DNA of 64,000 nucleotides, taken from positions 323,580 through 387,579 of the forward strand of contig NZ_FUFN01000008.1 of NCBI RefSeq assembly GCF_900162615.1, in the 5' to 3' direction. The notes below the pieces were generated by a model. That model saw only the letters and a list, made by a program, of their open reading frames with translations, made no database searches and was not told the origin of the DNA. Made by a program: the position numbers and the translations under genes. Positions 17,269 through 25,899 of the stretch are shown piece after piece (the stretch's first letter is position 1; every line of letters starts with the position of its first letter). This DNA comes from Virgibacillus proomii (GTDB taxonomy: Bacteria > Bacillota > Bacilli > Bacillales > Amphibacillaceae).

Positions 17269-18363
17269 ATGGAAGAATGGACAGTTAAGGTTAATCGTTG
17301 TACAGTGAAGAAAGAAAAACCCAATACCGATCAATTGGAATTTGGCAGCGTGTTTACGGATCATATGTTTATTATGGATTATTCTGAGCCTTTGGGTTGG
17401 CATGATCCGCGTATCATTCCATACCAACCGCTATCTATTGATCCATCCGCGATGATATTTCATTATGGACAATCCGTTTTTGAAGGATTAAAAGCATATC
17501 AAACACCGGAAGGAGATATTCAACTATTTCGACCGAAAAAAAATCTTCAACGTTTGAACAAGTCAAATGACCGCCTATGTATTCCGGCGATTGATGAAGC
17601 GTTTATTCTGGAAGCCATGAAGCAGCTTGTATATTTAGATAAAGAATGGATTCCAACTGCAGAAGGAACTTCGCTTTATATTCGTCCATTCATTATTTCA
17701 ACAGAGCCCTATATCGGAGTAGCACCATCACATCAATACAAATTTGTAATTATTCTGTCACCAGTTGGAGCTTATTACAAAGAAGGGATTAACCCAGTAA
17801 AAATCGCGGTTGAAAATCAATATGTTCGGGCGGTAAAAGGCGGAACTGGAGAGGCAAAAACCGGAGGAAACTATGCAGCCAGTTTAAAAGCCCAAGAGCT
17901 TTGTGCTAAAGAAGGGTTTACACAAGTATTGTGGCTGGATGGATTAGAGAAAAAGTATATTGAAGAAGTAGGAAGCATGAACGTATTTTTTAAAATTAAT
18001 GGAAAAGTATATACTCCTGCTTTAAACGGGAGTATTCTAGAAGGTGTAACCCGGAACTCTGTTATTCAATTACTTAACCATTGGAATATTCCGGTTATTG
18101 AAGACAGAATCTCCATGGAGGATTTGTATCAAGCCTATATGGATGGTAAGTTAGAAGAAGCGTTCGGTACGGGTACAGCAGCAGTCATTTCACCAATCGG
18201 TCAACTACGCTGGGAAGGTAAAGACTTATTAATTAATGACGGCAAGACTGGTGAACTATCAAAATCATTATATACGACTTTAACTAACATTCAATATGGA
18301 AAAGAAACAGATCCATTTGATTGGATTGAGAAAGTTAGTGAGTCGCACACTGTTAAACACTGA
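17269..18363 (+). CDS. ilvE: Branched-chain amino acid aminotransferase
   Basis: The 364-residue fold-type IV PLP enzyme interconverts leucine, isoleucine and valine with their 2-oxo acids. FHYGQSVFEGLKAY (about 64-77) and the PLP lysine in GEAKTGGNYAAS (about residue 202) are family hallmarks. EEVGSMNVFF and LEGVTRNSVI complete the cofactor site. Length matches the BCAT1-like (YbgE/YwaA) group. It is transcribed divergently from the HAD phosphatase and has its own terminator. Confidence 0.94.
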   Translation: MEEWTVKVNRCTVKKEKPNTDQLEFGSVFTDHMFIMDYSEPLGWHDPRIIPYQPLSIDPSAMIFHYGQSVFEGLKAYQTPEGDIQLFRPKKNLQRLNKSNDRLCIPAIDEAFILEAMKQLVYLDKEWIPTAEGTSLYIRPFIISTEPYIGVAPSHQYKFVIILSPVGAYYKEGINPVKIAVENQYVRAVKGGTGEAKTGGNYAASLKAQELCAKEGFTQVLWLDGLEKKYIEEVGSMNVFFKINGKVYTPALNGSILEGVTRNSVIQLLNHWNIPVIEDRISMEDLYQAYMDGKLEEAFGTGTAAVISPIGQLRWEGKDLLINDGKTGELSKSLYTTLTNIQYGKETDPFDWIEKVSESHTVKH

Positions 18364-18392
18364 TTGCACTTATTTCATTTAAACATTGAATT

Positions 18393-18425
18393 AACAGAGT
18401 ACTATTATTTAGTGCTCTGTTTTTA
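18393..18425 (+). terminator. Terminator after ilvE
   Basis: ACAGAGTAC pairs with GTGCTCTGT, followed by TTTTTATTT. Confidence 0.8.
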
Positions 18426-18519
18426 TTTAGCGGAATATTTCATAATCTTCCACGAAATCTTATAATAGGTGATTTACAACTACTACTTCGCAAATTAAAA
18501 TAATATTTTCTACACAGCA

Positions 18520-18590
18520 AAAAATAGACGCTTTTCTTCTTCCTTGCTAGCCAAAAGCATAAGCTCAAGTTGAAGAAAGCGTCTATTTTC
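18520..18590 (-). terminator. Long hairpin terminator of htpG
   Basis: AAAATAGACGC..TTCTTC pairs with GAAGAAAGCGTCTATTTT around a 30-base loop. The ends are A/T-rich on both sides. Confidence 0.7.
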
Positions 18591-18637
18591 TAACTAGATC
18601 CTTAGCTCTAGAAATACTACATAATCAGGTGTTTTCA

Positions 18638-20521
18638 CTATGAAATCATTACTTTACAAATATCATTGGTAAATTCAACTGGATCATTAACAGGTAAGCC
18701 TTCGATAAGCAGTGCCTGATTATACAATAAGTTTGTGTATAAGTTGAGTTTGTTCTTATCGTTGAGAAAGGCATCTTTTAATGCCTGGAACACTTCATGA
18801 TTTACGTTTATTTCCAATACTTTATCTGCTTTTATTTGCTGGTTATTTGGCATCGTATTAAGTACTTTTTCCATTTCCAATGATATTTCACCATCCGCAG
18901 TCAGACATACCGGATGTGACTTTAAACGTTTGGAAGAACGAACATCCGTTACCTTTCCAGCTAATTGATCTTTCATATATTTAAACAGTTCTTTGTTTTC
19001 CTCTTTTTCTTTCTCATCTGTTGAATCAGTTGTCTCTTCTTCCAAACCGAGATCGCCGCTTGAAACAGACTTAAACTCTTTATCTTTATACTTCAATAAC
19101 ATCTTTATCGCAAATTCATCGACTTCTTCCGTAAAGTACAAAATTTCATATCCTTTATCAGCTACTAATTCTGTTTGTGGTAACTTCTTAATTCGATCTA
19201 TCGATTCACCTGCAGCATAGTAGATATACTTCTGATCTTCCGGCATCCGGTTTACATATTCTTCTAATGTCACTAATTTTTCTTCAGTGGAAGAATAGAA
19301 CATTAATAAATCTTGCAACGTTTCTTTGTTTGCACCAAAGTCATTGTAGACGCCAAATTTCAACTGTCTACCAAAAGCCTCATAAAACTTCACATAATTT
19401 TCACGGTCATCGCGTTGCAATTGCAGTAATTGTGTTTTTATTTTTTTCGTGATATTTTTAGCAATGACCTTTAATTGCCGGTTATGTTGCAACATTTCAC
19501 GAGAGATATTTAACGATAAATCCTCTGAATCTACCAATCCTTTAACAAAGCTAAAATAATCAGGAAGTAAATCAGCACATTTATCCATAATCAAAACACC
19601 GTTTGAGTAAAGCTCAAGTCCTTTTTCGAATTCCTTTGAATAATAGTCAAACGGAGCATTTTCCGGTATGAATAAAATTGCGTTATAACGGATGGTTCCA
19701 TCTACTTTGACATGCATCGATTTCAATGGTTTATCAAATCCATATCGTTTCTCTTGATAAAAGTTAATATAGTCCTCTTCCGTTAACTCACTTTTATTCT
19801 TTTTCCAGATCGGAATCATACTGTTAATCGTTTCTTCTTCTACATAGTCGACATATTCATCGCTATCTTCATCTTTCGGCTTTTTCTTGGTTATATCCAT
19901 TTTAATTGGATAACGGATGAAATCAGAATATTTCTTAATAATTTCTTGTAAACGATGTTCCTCAAGAAATTGATCAAACGAATCATCTTCGGTATTTTCC
20001 TTTATTTTTAAGATAATTTCTGTTCCTACTTGTTGTTTTTCACTAGGGGTAATCGTAAATCCATCTGTACCAGAAGATTCCCATTGATAGGCTTGTTCAC
20101 TATCAATCGATTTACTGATAACAGTTACCTTATCAGCTACCATAAACGCAGCATAAAAACCAACACCAAATTGACCGATAATATCAAAACCATCTTTTAT
20201 TTCTGTATCATTTTTAAAAGCAAACGATCCGCTTTTAGCAATGGTTCCTAGATTCGTTTCCAGTTCTTCCTTGGTCATACCAATTCCTGTATCGATAATC
20301 TTCAATGTGCGTTCTTCTTTATTCGGGATGATTTTAATATAATAATCTTCCTTATTAAAGGTTAGGCTTTCATCTGTTAAACTGCGATAATACATTTTAT
20401 CCATCGCATCACTTGCGTTGGAAATTAGTTCACGCAAAAATACCTCACGTTGTGAATAAATGGAGTTAATCATTAGTTCGAGCAATCGTTTTGATTCTGC
20501 TTTAAACTCTTGCTTAGCCAT
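18638..20521 (-). CDS. htpG: Molecular chaperone HtpG (Hsp90)
   Basis: The 627-residue Hsp90 homologue has the GHKL ATPase N-domain: LRELISNASDA (Glu/Asn for Mg-ATP), DTGIGMT and IGQFGVGFYAAF, followed by the middle domain with EFEKGLELYSNGVLI and SLNISREMLQ, and a C-terminal dimerisation part. It assists folding of stress-damaged clients in the cytoplasm. The frame runs to 20563, but GGAAGGAGAGGG and ATG 20521 (MAKQEF) define the start. No CIRCE element is visible upstream. Confidence 0.97.
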   Translation of the reverse strand: MAKQEFKAESKRLLELMINSIYSQREVFLRELISNASDAMDKMYYRSLTDESLTFNKEDYYIKIIPNKEERTLKIIDTGIGMTKEELETNLGTIAKSGSFAFKNDTEIKDGFDIIGQFGVGFYAAFMVADKVTVISKSIDSEQAYQWESSGTDGFTITPSEKQQVGTEIILKIKENTEDDSFDQFLEEHRLQEIIKKYSDFIRYPIKMDITKKKPKDEDSDEYVDYVEEETINSMIPIWKKNKSELTEEDYINFYQEKRYGFDKPLKSMHVKVDGTIRYNAILFIPENAPFDYYSKEFEKGLELYSNGVLIMDKCADLLPDYFSFVKGLVDSEDLSLNISREMLQHNRQLKVIAKNITKKIKTQLLQLQRDDRENYVKFYEAFGRQLKFGVYNDFGANKETLQDLLMFYSSTEEKLVTLEEYVNRMPEDQKYIYYAAGESIDRIKKLPQTELVADKGYEILYFTEEVDEFAIKMLLKYKDKEFKSVSSGDLGLEEETTDSTDEKEKEENKELFKYMKDQLAGKVTDVRSSKRLKSHPVCLTADGEISLEMEKVLNTMPNNQQIKADKVLEINVNHEVFQALKDAFLNDKNKLNLYTNLLYNQALLIEGLPVNDPVEFTNDICKVMIS

Positions 20522-20600
20522 ACAACCCTCTCCTTCCAATGAACTCATATGTTTTAATATCATAAACTCTACTTCCTGTCAATATACGAGACTTGCCCGT

Positions 20601-21551
20601 CTAATTACTATTTTTATGCTGTCGGGCTAATTCTGTAATATAATCAAAAAATAAATCTCGATCTACTTCATAGACAAGATTCACTGGTCTCCCCGTATCG
20701 TAAAGTTCTGTTCTCCCCTGGCTTTTTCCATCAGGATGGACGATACAACGTACCTGTTTCTTTTTTACGACATCACTATTTCCTATTGTTGCAGTCGTTA
20801 GTACATCCCATAAAAAGTATGTTGAATTGGTTTGAAAATGAACAAGCGGAGGTACCATTGCATAACATTGTCCTAAGAAATCGATACCTATATCTGCTCT
20901 TTCTCTTGCCCATCTATTTCTGACATCAACAGTTAAAGGAACCATATTCGTACTCTCTAAGGCTACTAAATCTATCTCGATATTGCTCTCCCATACTTTA
21001 TGTACAGCTTCTGGATCCCAAAAAGCATTCCATTCCGCTGTCCCGTCATGCTCAGGTTCTTCCACATTTCCTGTTTCTAGGAAGGTTCCACCCATCCAAG
21101 CTAATTTGTCTATTTTTCTTTCAATATCCGGCGCTTCCTCCAGTGCTCTTGCCAAATCTGTTAATGGTCCAATAAATACGAGTGTAACAGGCTCATCACT
21201 CTTACGTAGTATTTCCACCAGATGCTTATGACTTGGCAATGTAATTGTCTCGGTTTGAATTGGTAAATGCTCATTTAAAATCGGCAATGCATCTACATAA
21301 AAGGCATGCATACGCCATTCTTTTGGAAAAGGATTTTTTCCGCGTGATGTAGATGCCGCTACTTCTATACACTTCCCTTTGCCAAACCGATCAATGATTT
21401 TACGGCTCGCATAAACGGCAGGCTCAAGATAACAATCTGCGGGTATGACTCCCACACCAACTAAGTCAATGTCTTCCATTTGTAACAATAAAAATAAAGA
21501 AATTAAATCGTCTACACCACCATCATGATTTAAATAGACTTTCTTCTTCAT
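20601..21551 (-). CDS. Inosine/uridine-preferring nucleoside hydrolase
   Basis: The 316-residue protein has the calcium-binding N-terminal motif of nucleoside hydrolases in slightly altered form (YLNHDGGVDDLISL; classic D-x-D-P-G-x-D-D), TLVFIGPLTDLARAL in the middle, and WMGG before the NVEEPEHDGTAEWNAFWDP substrate loop. The enzymes split ribonucleosides into base and ribose. The first motif has Asn-His-Asp instead of Asp-x-Asp, as in a subgroup of Firmicute homologues. ATG 21551 has only a distant GAGGGGG, so translation may be modest. Confidence 0.85.
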   Translation of the reverse strand: MKKKVYLNHDGGVDDLISLFLLLQMEDIDLVGVGVIPADCYLEPAVYASRKIIDRFGKGKCIEVAASTSRGKNPFPKEWRMHAFYVDALPILNEHLPIQTETITLPSHKHLVEILRKSDEPVTLVFIGPLTDLARALEEAPDIERKIDKLAWMGGTFLETGNVEEPEHDGTAEWNAFWDPEAVHKVWESNIEIDLVALESTNMVPLTVDVRNRWARERADIGIDFLGQCYAMVPPLVHFQTNSTYFLWDVLTTATIGNSDVVKKKQVRCIVHPDGKSQGRTELYDTGRPVNLVYEVDRDLFFDYITELARQHKNSN

Positions 21552-21761
21552 GCTTGTCCAAAAGCCCCCTCACCATATATTTCTATCGCATTGATAAGTA
21601 ATATTGTCTCAGGTTTTACCTGCCATTACAAATGATATGAGAAGATGATGACACGTTAAGTGCATGTTCAAAAAGAGAAATAAATAGACCGAGATGAGGT
21701 CGGTTGAGATCGCAATATATCGCGATTGACGTTTTCATGTTCTTAAAGCTTTCTTTGTTCT

Positions 21762-21860
21762 TTAGAAAAACTTGGCTTGTCGCCAAGTCTTTATAGCGAA
21801 TACTATCGTTTTTCTCATACTATAAACCGTAAAATTTTATACTTTCCTATAGTGTGAAAA
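21762..21860 (+). repeat. Repeat B copy 4, uninterrupted (empty site)
   Basis: AGAAAAACTTGGCTTGTCGC then CAAGTC leads through ACTATCGTTTTTCTCATACT to ATAAACC and TAAAATTTTATACTTTCCTA without a break. This gives the pre-insertion sequence for repeat A. Confidence 0.85.
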
Positions 21861-21864
21861 AGAA

Positions 21865-22015
21865 AATTTTTTCCTTGTTCGGCTGTACTGCTATCGAAGT
21901 CTTTTTTTCTGTCCTTGAAAAACCGCGACGTATCGCTGTCGATGTTTTTCTTGTCCCGCTCCCAACGCGATACTCATAGATCCTGTCGAGTTGAAGTTCG
22001 AGAGAGCATCGTGTA
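21865..22015 (+). repeat. Repeat C tandem units
   Basis: Two units read TTCCTTGTTCGGCTGTACTG and TCCTTGAAAAACCGCGACGT followed by ATCGCTGTCGATG, each matching units at 34040-34240 and 44800-44900. Confidence 0.65.
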
Positions 22016-22225
22016 TACAGTTTGATAAACACCCTTAACCAAAGAGGAGTTTTTAATTCGTCTATGGACATCCTTTTAAAATTGGTTGCTATTGTAGAAA
22101 CAGAAAAAGAGTATGAAAAAAGTCCCTACAACTTGATTAAAATTTGCTGGTACATGACTTGCCAATCTATGCTACACGTACAAAAAAAATCCCAAAGCAT
22201 AGATATGATGATATCTTTTAACATA

Positions 22226-22257
22226 GAAAAAAGGGCTCTAACAGACTGAGCCCTTAA
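22226..22257 (-). terminator. Terminator of ytzC, overlapping its stop codon
   Basis: AAGGGCTC pairs with GAGCCCTT and runs into TTTTTTCT on the minus strand. The stem begins in the last codons of ytzC. Confidence 0.85.
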
Positions 22258-22523
22258 TGATTGTTCTGTCTATATTCTTCAATTTCTTGTCTTGCATTAT
22301 GAAGCTTTTCAAATGTTTGCTGAAATTGTGGATTTTCTAATACCTGTTCACCTGCATGATACTGTGTAGCTTTTAATAAGCTATCTACTTGTAACAATTG
22401 CTGTTGCGCTTGCAGGAGCTGTTCTTCATCTCCATTCGTCTTAGCTTCTTGCAGTAGCTGATATGCTTCCGAGAATTGTTCTGTCGCTAATTCGATTTGC
22501 TGGTGGGGATGCTGACTTTCCAT
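22254..22523 (-). CDS. ytzC: DUF2524 family protein YtzC
   Basis: The 89-residue, glutamine-rich, all-helical soluble protein (AYQLLQEAKTNGDEEQLLQA region) matches the DUF2524/YtzC family of Bacillaceae in length and pattern. Its function is unknown; two long amphipathic helices suggest a coiled-coil hairpin. ATG 22523 follows TTGGAGG with a seven-base gap. It is a single gene with a tight terminator. Confidence 0.75.
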   Translation of the reverse strand: MESQHPHQQIELATEQFSEAYQLLQEAKTNGDEEQLLQAQQQLLQVDSLLKATQYHAGEQVLENPQFQQTFEKLHNARQEIEEYRQNNH

Positions 22524-22824
22524 TAAACAACCTCCAATAAGTTTATTTATTCACTTTTATAGGTTGTCTTTTTATACCAATTTTATGTATATAGGACTTG
22601 GGTTAATATGAACAACCTTTCGTTACTTCTTGAGCATAATCATTCGTTAAGAAAGCTTTTAACGTAAATAAAATTCAGCTAGCAACAAGCCTCGAAAAAG
22701 TAATAACGAAACCCAAAATTTTTATAGTTTTTATACCAAAGAACACCCGTATTGCTAAAAAGCTACGGGTAATTCTTTCGGAACGCCTTATTTGAAAAAT
22801 TCTCTTTTCTTAAAACCAATACCC

Positions 22825-24183
22825 TTAGAGGATTTTTCCCGGGTTTAAAATATGTTCAGGATCCAATGCTGTTTTTAGCTTACGCATCACTTCAAGTGCT
22901 TCCCCATGCTCTTTTTTCTGATATTTAGTTTTACCAATACCAACACCATGCTCACCAGTACATGTTCCACCGCAAGCTAATGCAAACGAAACAATTTCTT
23001 CATTTACCTTATTCGCTTTAGCCAGATCATGGGGATTATTAACATCGATCATCATTAAAATATGATAATTTCCATCACCAACATGACCGACAATTCCTCC
23101 TGGAAGTCCGGAAGCATCGACAGCTTTCCTGCCATGTTTGATTGCATCCGCTAATTTAGAAATGGGTACACAAACATCTGTTACCATTTGTTTTTTTCCA
23201 GGATAATGGTGCAAATATGCATAAGCTGTATTGTGTCTTGCTTCCCATAACTGATTTCTCAAAGCGGTATCTGATTCAAATGCTAAATCCTGACATTCAT
23301 GGTCTTGTAATATTTCCTTTGCAAAAGCAATATCCTGCTTTAGACCAGCTTCATTACCGTGAAATTCTAAAAAAATAGTTGGAGCTTCAAAATAAGTGGT
23401 ATCATTAAATTGATTAATCTGCTTCATGGATTGTTCATCCACTAATTCAACCCTTGCTACAGGGATTCCCGCTTGCAACATATGAATAACAGCTCCAACA
23501 GCATCATCCAATGTTGAAAAGGTCGCTCGTCCTGCCATCATTTCCTCTGGGATACCATGGATTTTTAACGTAAGCTCTGTAAAACAACCTAATACTCCTT
23601 CTGAGCCAACAAATAAACCATTTAAATGTATTCCAGAAGATGATTTTGCTCCCATGCTCCCTGTATGAATAATTGTACCATCTGCCAATACTACTTCTAA
23701 ATCACGAACCTGATCCCGCATAACGCCATATTTTACAGATGTAGTTCCACTTGCGTTTGTTGCCGCCATCCCCCCTAATGTTGCATCTGCTCCAGGATCA
23801 ACGGGAAAAAATAATCCATATTTTTTCAGTTCTTTTTCCAGCTGTTTCCTTGTCACTCCAGGTTGTACCTTCACTAGAAAATCATCAGGAAGCACTTCTA
23901 AAATTTGATTCATCCATGAAAAATCAATCGTAATTCCTTTTTGATATGGAATGACACTACCTTCTAAACTAGAACCTAATCCGAAAGGGACGATCGGTAT
24001 CTGATTTATAGCCGCCACCTTTATCACTTCACTGACTTCCTTCGCTGATTTTGGATAAACAACAACATCCGGGAATTCCGGTGTATGGTACGATTCATCT
24101 GAGCTATGCTGTTTTAGGATTGTCTCGTTCGTACTTATTTGTTCAGACGGTAAGACTTGCGCTAATGCCTCTAATATGGACAA
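22825..24183 (-). CDS. FAD-linked oxidase, glycolate/D-lactate dehydrogenase (GlcD-like)
   Basis: The 452-residue flavoprotein has an FAD-binding PCMH domain at about 35-210 (PIVPFGLGSSLEG, PGADATLGGMAATNASGT, GLFVGSEGVLG) and the C-terminal FAD-oxidase domain ending GGTCTGEHGVGIGK and LDPEHILNPGKIL. It probably oxidises glycolate or D-lactate and passes electrons to the quinone pool or an iron-sulfur partner. No glcF or lutAB-like partner is adjacent. The start is TTG 24183, eight bases after AAAGGGAG, with no better ATG in frame. Confidence 0.88.
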   Translation of the reverse strand: MSILEALAQVLPSEQISTNETILKQHSSDESYHTPEFPDVVVYPKSAKEVSEVIKVAAINQIPIVPFGLGSSLEGSVIPYQKGITIDFSWMNQILEVLPDDFLVKVQPGVTRKQLEKELKKYGLFFPVDPGADATLGGMAATNASGTTSVKYGVMRDQVRDLEVVLADGTIIHTGSMGAKSSSGIHLNGLFVGSEGVLGCFTELTLKIHGIPEEMMAGRATFSTLDDAVGAVIHMLQAGIPVARVELVDEQSMKQINQFNDTTYFEAPTIFLEFHGNEAGLKQDIAFAKEILQDHECQDLAFESDTALRNQLWEARHNTAYAYLHHYPGKKQMVTDVCVPISKLADAIKHGRKAVDASGLPGGIVGHVGDGNYHILMMIDVNNPHDLAKANKVNEEIVSFALACGGTCTGEHGVGIGKTKYQKKEHGEALEVMRKLKTALDPEHILNPGKIL

Positions 24184-24404
24184 TGCTATCTCTCCCTTTG
24201 TGCTTAAGAATGTATAGCTATTTAATTTTCAAACAATGGGAATAGTATAAAAATTTAATTCGCAACGATAGATTTTTTTATTATTACAAAATGTTGTACC
24301 CTTAGTAAACAAATAATTTTCGTTATAAAATTTTATTCCCATTTATCGTAAAGAATTACATGTAATTAAAACCTGCTTCTTTTGAACCTTGATTGCAATG
24401 ACAA

Positions 24405-24734
24405 TTAAGATACTGGTGTACCATTTTTCACTTTTTGATCTGGTGCTAATAATACAACATCACCTGCTTTTGGTATGCCGCCTAGAACAAGTACTTCCGA
24501 TTTAAACCCAGCAATTCGCAGAGATGGAAAATTAACCACTGCTGTCACCTGTCGACCGACTAAATCTGTGGGTTGATAACGTTTGGTAATTTGAGCAGAT
24601 GATTGTTTTATCCCTAAATCACCAAAATCAATATACAGCTTAATTGCCGGTTTCTTTGCTTCGGTAAAAGGCTCTGCCTTCGTTACCGTCCCAATTCGTA
24701 TGTCTAATTTTTGAAAATCCTCTATACTTGCCAT
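24405..24734 (-). CDS. csaA: CsaA, tRNA-binding-domain chaperone
   Basis: The 109-residue protein is a single EMAP-II-like tRNA-binding OB fold: LDIRIGTV near the N-terminus, KLYIDFGDLGIKQSSAQI, RQVTAVVNFPSLRIAGFKSE, and LLAPDQKVKNGTPV at the end, all CsaA signatures. CsaA forms dimers and is linked to protein export in B. subtilis. ATG 24734 is placed after GAAAGGATG; the longer frame to 24782 runs into the adjacent repeat. Three head-to-tail repeat A copies lie immediately upstream, so any promoter must be inside or beyond them. Confidence 0.92.
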   Translation of the reverse strand: MASIEDFQKLDIRIGTVTKAEPFTEAKKPAIKLYIDFGDLGIKQSSAQITKRYQPTDLVGRQVTAVVNFPSLRIAGFKSEVLVLGGIPKAGDVVLLAPDQKVKNGTPVS

Positions 24735-24770
24735 AAATAAACATCCTTTCAATTTGATGCGTTTTATAAA

Positions 24771-24917
24771 GTGAAACTTCATTTCTGTGGAATGCCTTTT
24801 CCCAAGAAATGTTAGCTGAACAAATCGGGCATTTAGGTGCCGTTTTCCCCCACTTAGCCCCTTTTGTATGAACTCAGGGATCTTGAAGTGGGAAACTTAC
24901 GGCACCTTACATGCGGG
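24771..24917 (+). mobile_element. Repeat A copy 9 (short form, first of three)
   Basis: ATAAA boundaries on both sides. Hairpin 1 has a decayed left arm (CATTTCTGTGG against CCAAGAAATG), while the distal stem is intact. Confidence 0.9.
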
Positions 24918-24922
24918 ATAAA

Positions 24923-25064
24923 GTGAAACTTTATTCCGTGGAATGCTTTTTACACGGAATGTTAGTTGAACCAATCGGGCATTTAGGTGCCGTTTTCTCC
25001 CACTTTGACCCTTTGCACGAACTCAGGACTTGAAGTGGGAAACTTACGGCACCTTACATGCGGG
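24923..25064 (+). mobile_element. Repeat A copy 10 (short form, second of three)
   Basis: The CCGTG hairpin allele, sharing its flanking ATAAA motifs with copies 9 and 11. Confidence 0.9.
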
Positions 25065-25069
25065 ATAAA

Positions 25070-25212
25070 ATGAAACTTCATTTCTTGGAATGCCTTTCCT
25101 AAGAAATGTTAGCTGAACAAATCGGGCATTTAGGTTGCCGTTTCTTCCCACTTTGACCCTTTGCACGAACTCAGGTCTTGAAGTAGGAAACTTACGGCAC
25201 CTTACATGCGGG
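25070..25212 (+). mobile_element. Repeat A copy 11 (short form, third of three)
   Basis: TTCTTGG hairpin allele (CATTTCTTGG against CCTAAGAAATG), ending GCGGG-ATAAA. The neighbouring copies in this array carry different hairpin alleles, so the array is not a simple local duplication. Confidence 0.88.
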
Positions 25213-25304
25213 ATAAAATCATCAAAAAATTCTTGTAGGTTTAAACTCAATACTATACTTCCAATGTGAAAATTTTAAGATGCATCTTTTATATTGACTA
25301 GAAA

Positions 25305-25405
25305 ACGTTATCCATTTCTACATGGTGGATATCGTTTTTAAACGTAGCTTCTAGCTTCTCTAACTTCATGCTCGTGTCCCTAGCAAACTCCGATCTTCTT
25401 ATGTT
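25305..25405 (+). repeat. Repeat G
   Basis: TTTCTACATGGTGGATATCG..GTAGCTTC.. followed by GTCCCTAGCAA is matched at 35190-35280. No coding potential. Confidence 0.5.
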
Positions 25406-25424
25406 GGTCAATATCAGCTCAAAT

Positions 25425-25858
25425 CATAAAAGATCGACTAAAAGCGGGCTTCTTGCTCAGGTGTCGGTATACCCCTGTTGCAGGAGCATGTTTTTCTCAT
25501 CTCGAACGTCAGGAGCCGCACCTCTCATTTTTGAAAAAAATTGCTTATTATTTAGAGAAACGACTCCTAAATTCCTCCATTTGCTTGGATTGACAGGACA
25601 AGGAAAGCTTCTTGAATAATGTTTTCAAGAACTGAGTTGCTGCGGCAGGTTTTTCAAGGGCAAAAAGGATTAAGACAGCGATACATCACGTTTTTTTAAA
25701 AAAGAAAAATTTTGACAGTACACATTATTGTTTTCCGAGAACTCCTGCGACCTTAGCCTTTGATCTATTGTTTCAAAGAGCAATGCATTCCTTGAATGAA
25801 GTCTAACCTTATCTCGTCAGAAGTTCTCCAGTTTGTACATTGTTAATCCAAACATGTG
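25425..25858 (-). repeat. Composite repeat block E-C-D, minus orientation
   Basis: Read on the minus strand it runs: GTACAAACTGGAGAACTTCT and GACGAGATAAGG (E), a TTCATTCAAGGAATG hairpin remnant of repeat A, AACAATAGATCAAAGGCTAA, C-type units (GATGTATCGCTGTC), AGGAATTTAGGAGTCGTTTC, then D (GCAACAGGGGTATACCGACA). The plus-strand block at 33930-34380 has the same order. No gene is supported here. Confidence 0.7.
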
Positions 25859-25899
25859 CTCATTTGTCTGTTTATGCACTTATAGGATCTGCCTTTGTA

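Larger units (their letters stand above)
21552..22222. other. Repeat-containing intergenic stretch
   Basis: It holds the uninterrupted repeat B copy 4 and two C units. A frame on the plus strand at 22064-22249 starts after AAGAGGAG but its product looks non-coding in composition, so I do not call it. Confidence 0.5.

Noticed and set aside
22022..22249. 75-codon frame between repeats and ytzC, with AAGAGGAG before an internal ATG
   Set aside because: Atypical composition, runs into the ytzC terminator, and no recognisable family. Left uncalled.
4626..25212. CRISPR array, suggested by repeated similar units
   Set aside because: Units are 140-180 bp, dispersed in both orientations, and the tandem copies have no spacers between them, only a shared ATAAA. 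No cas genes are present.
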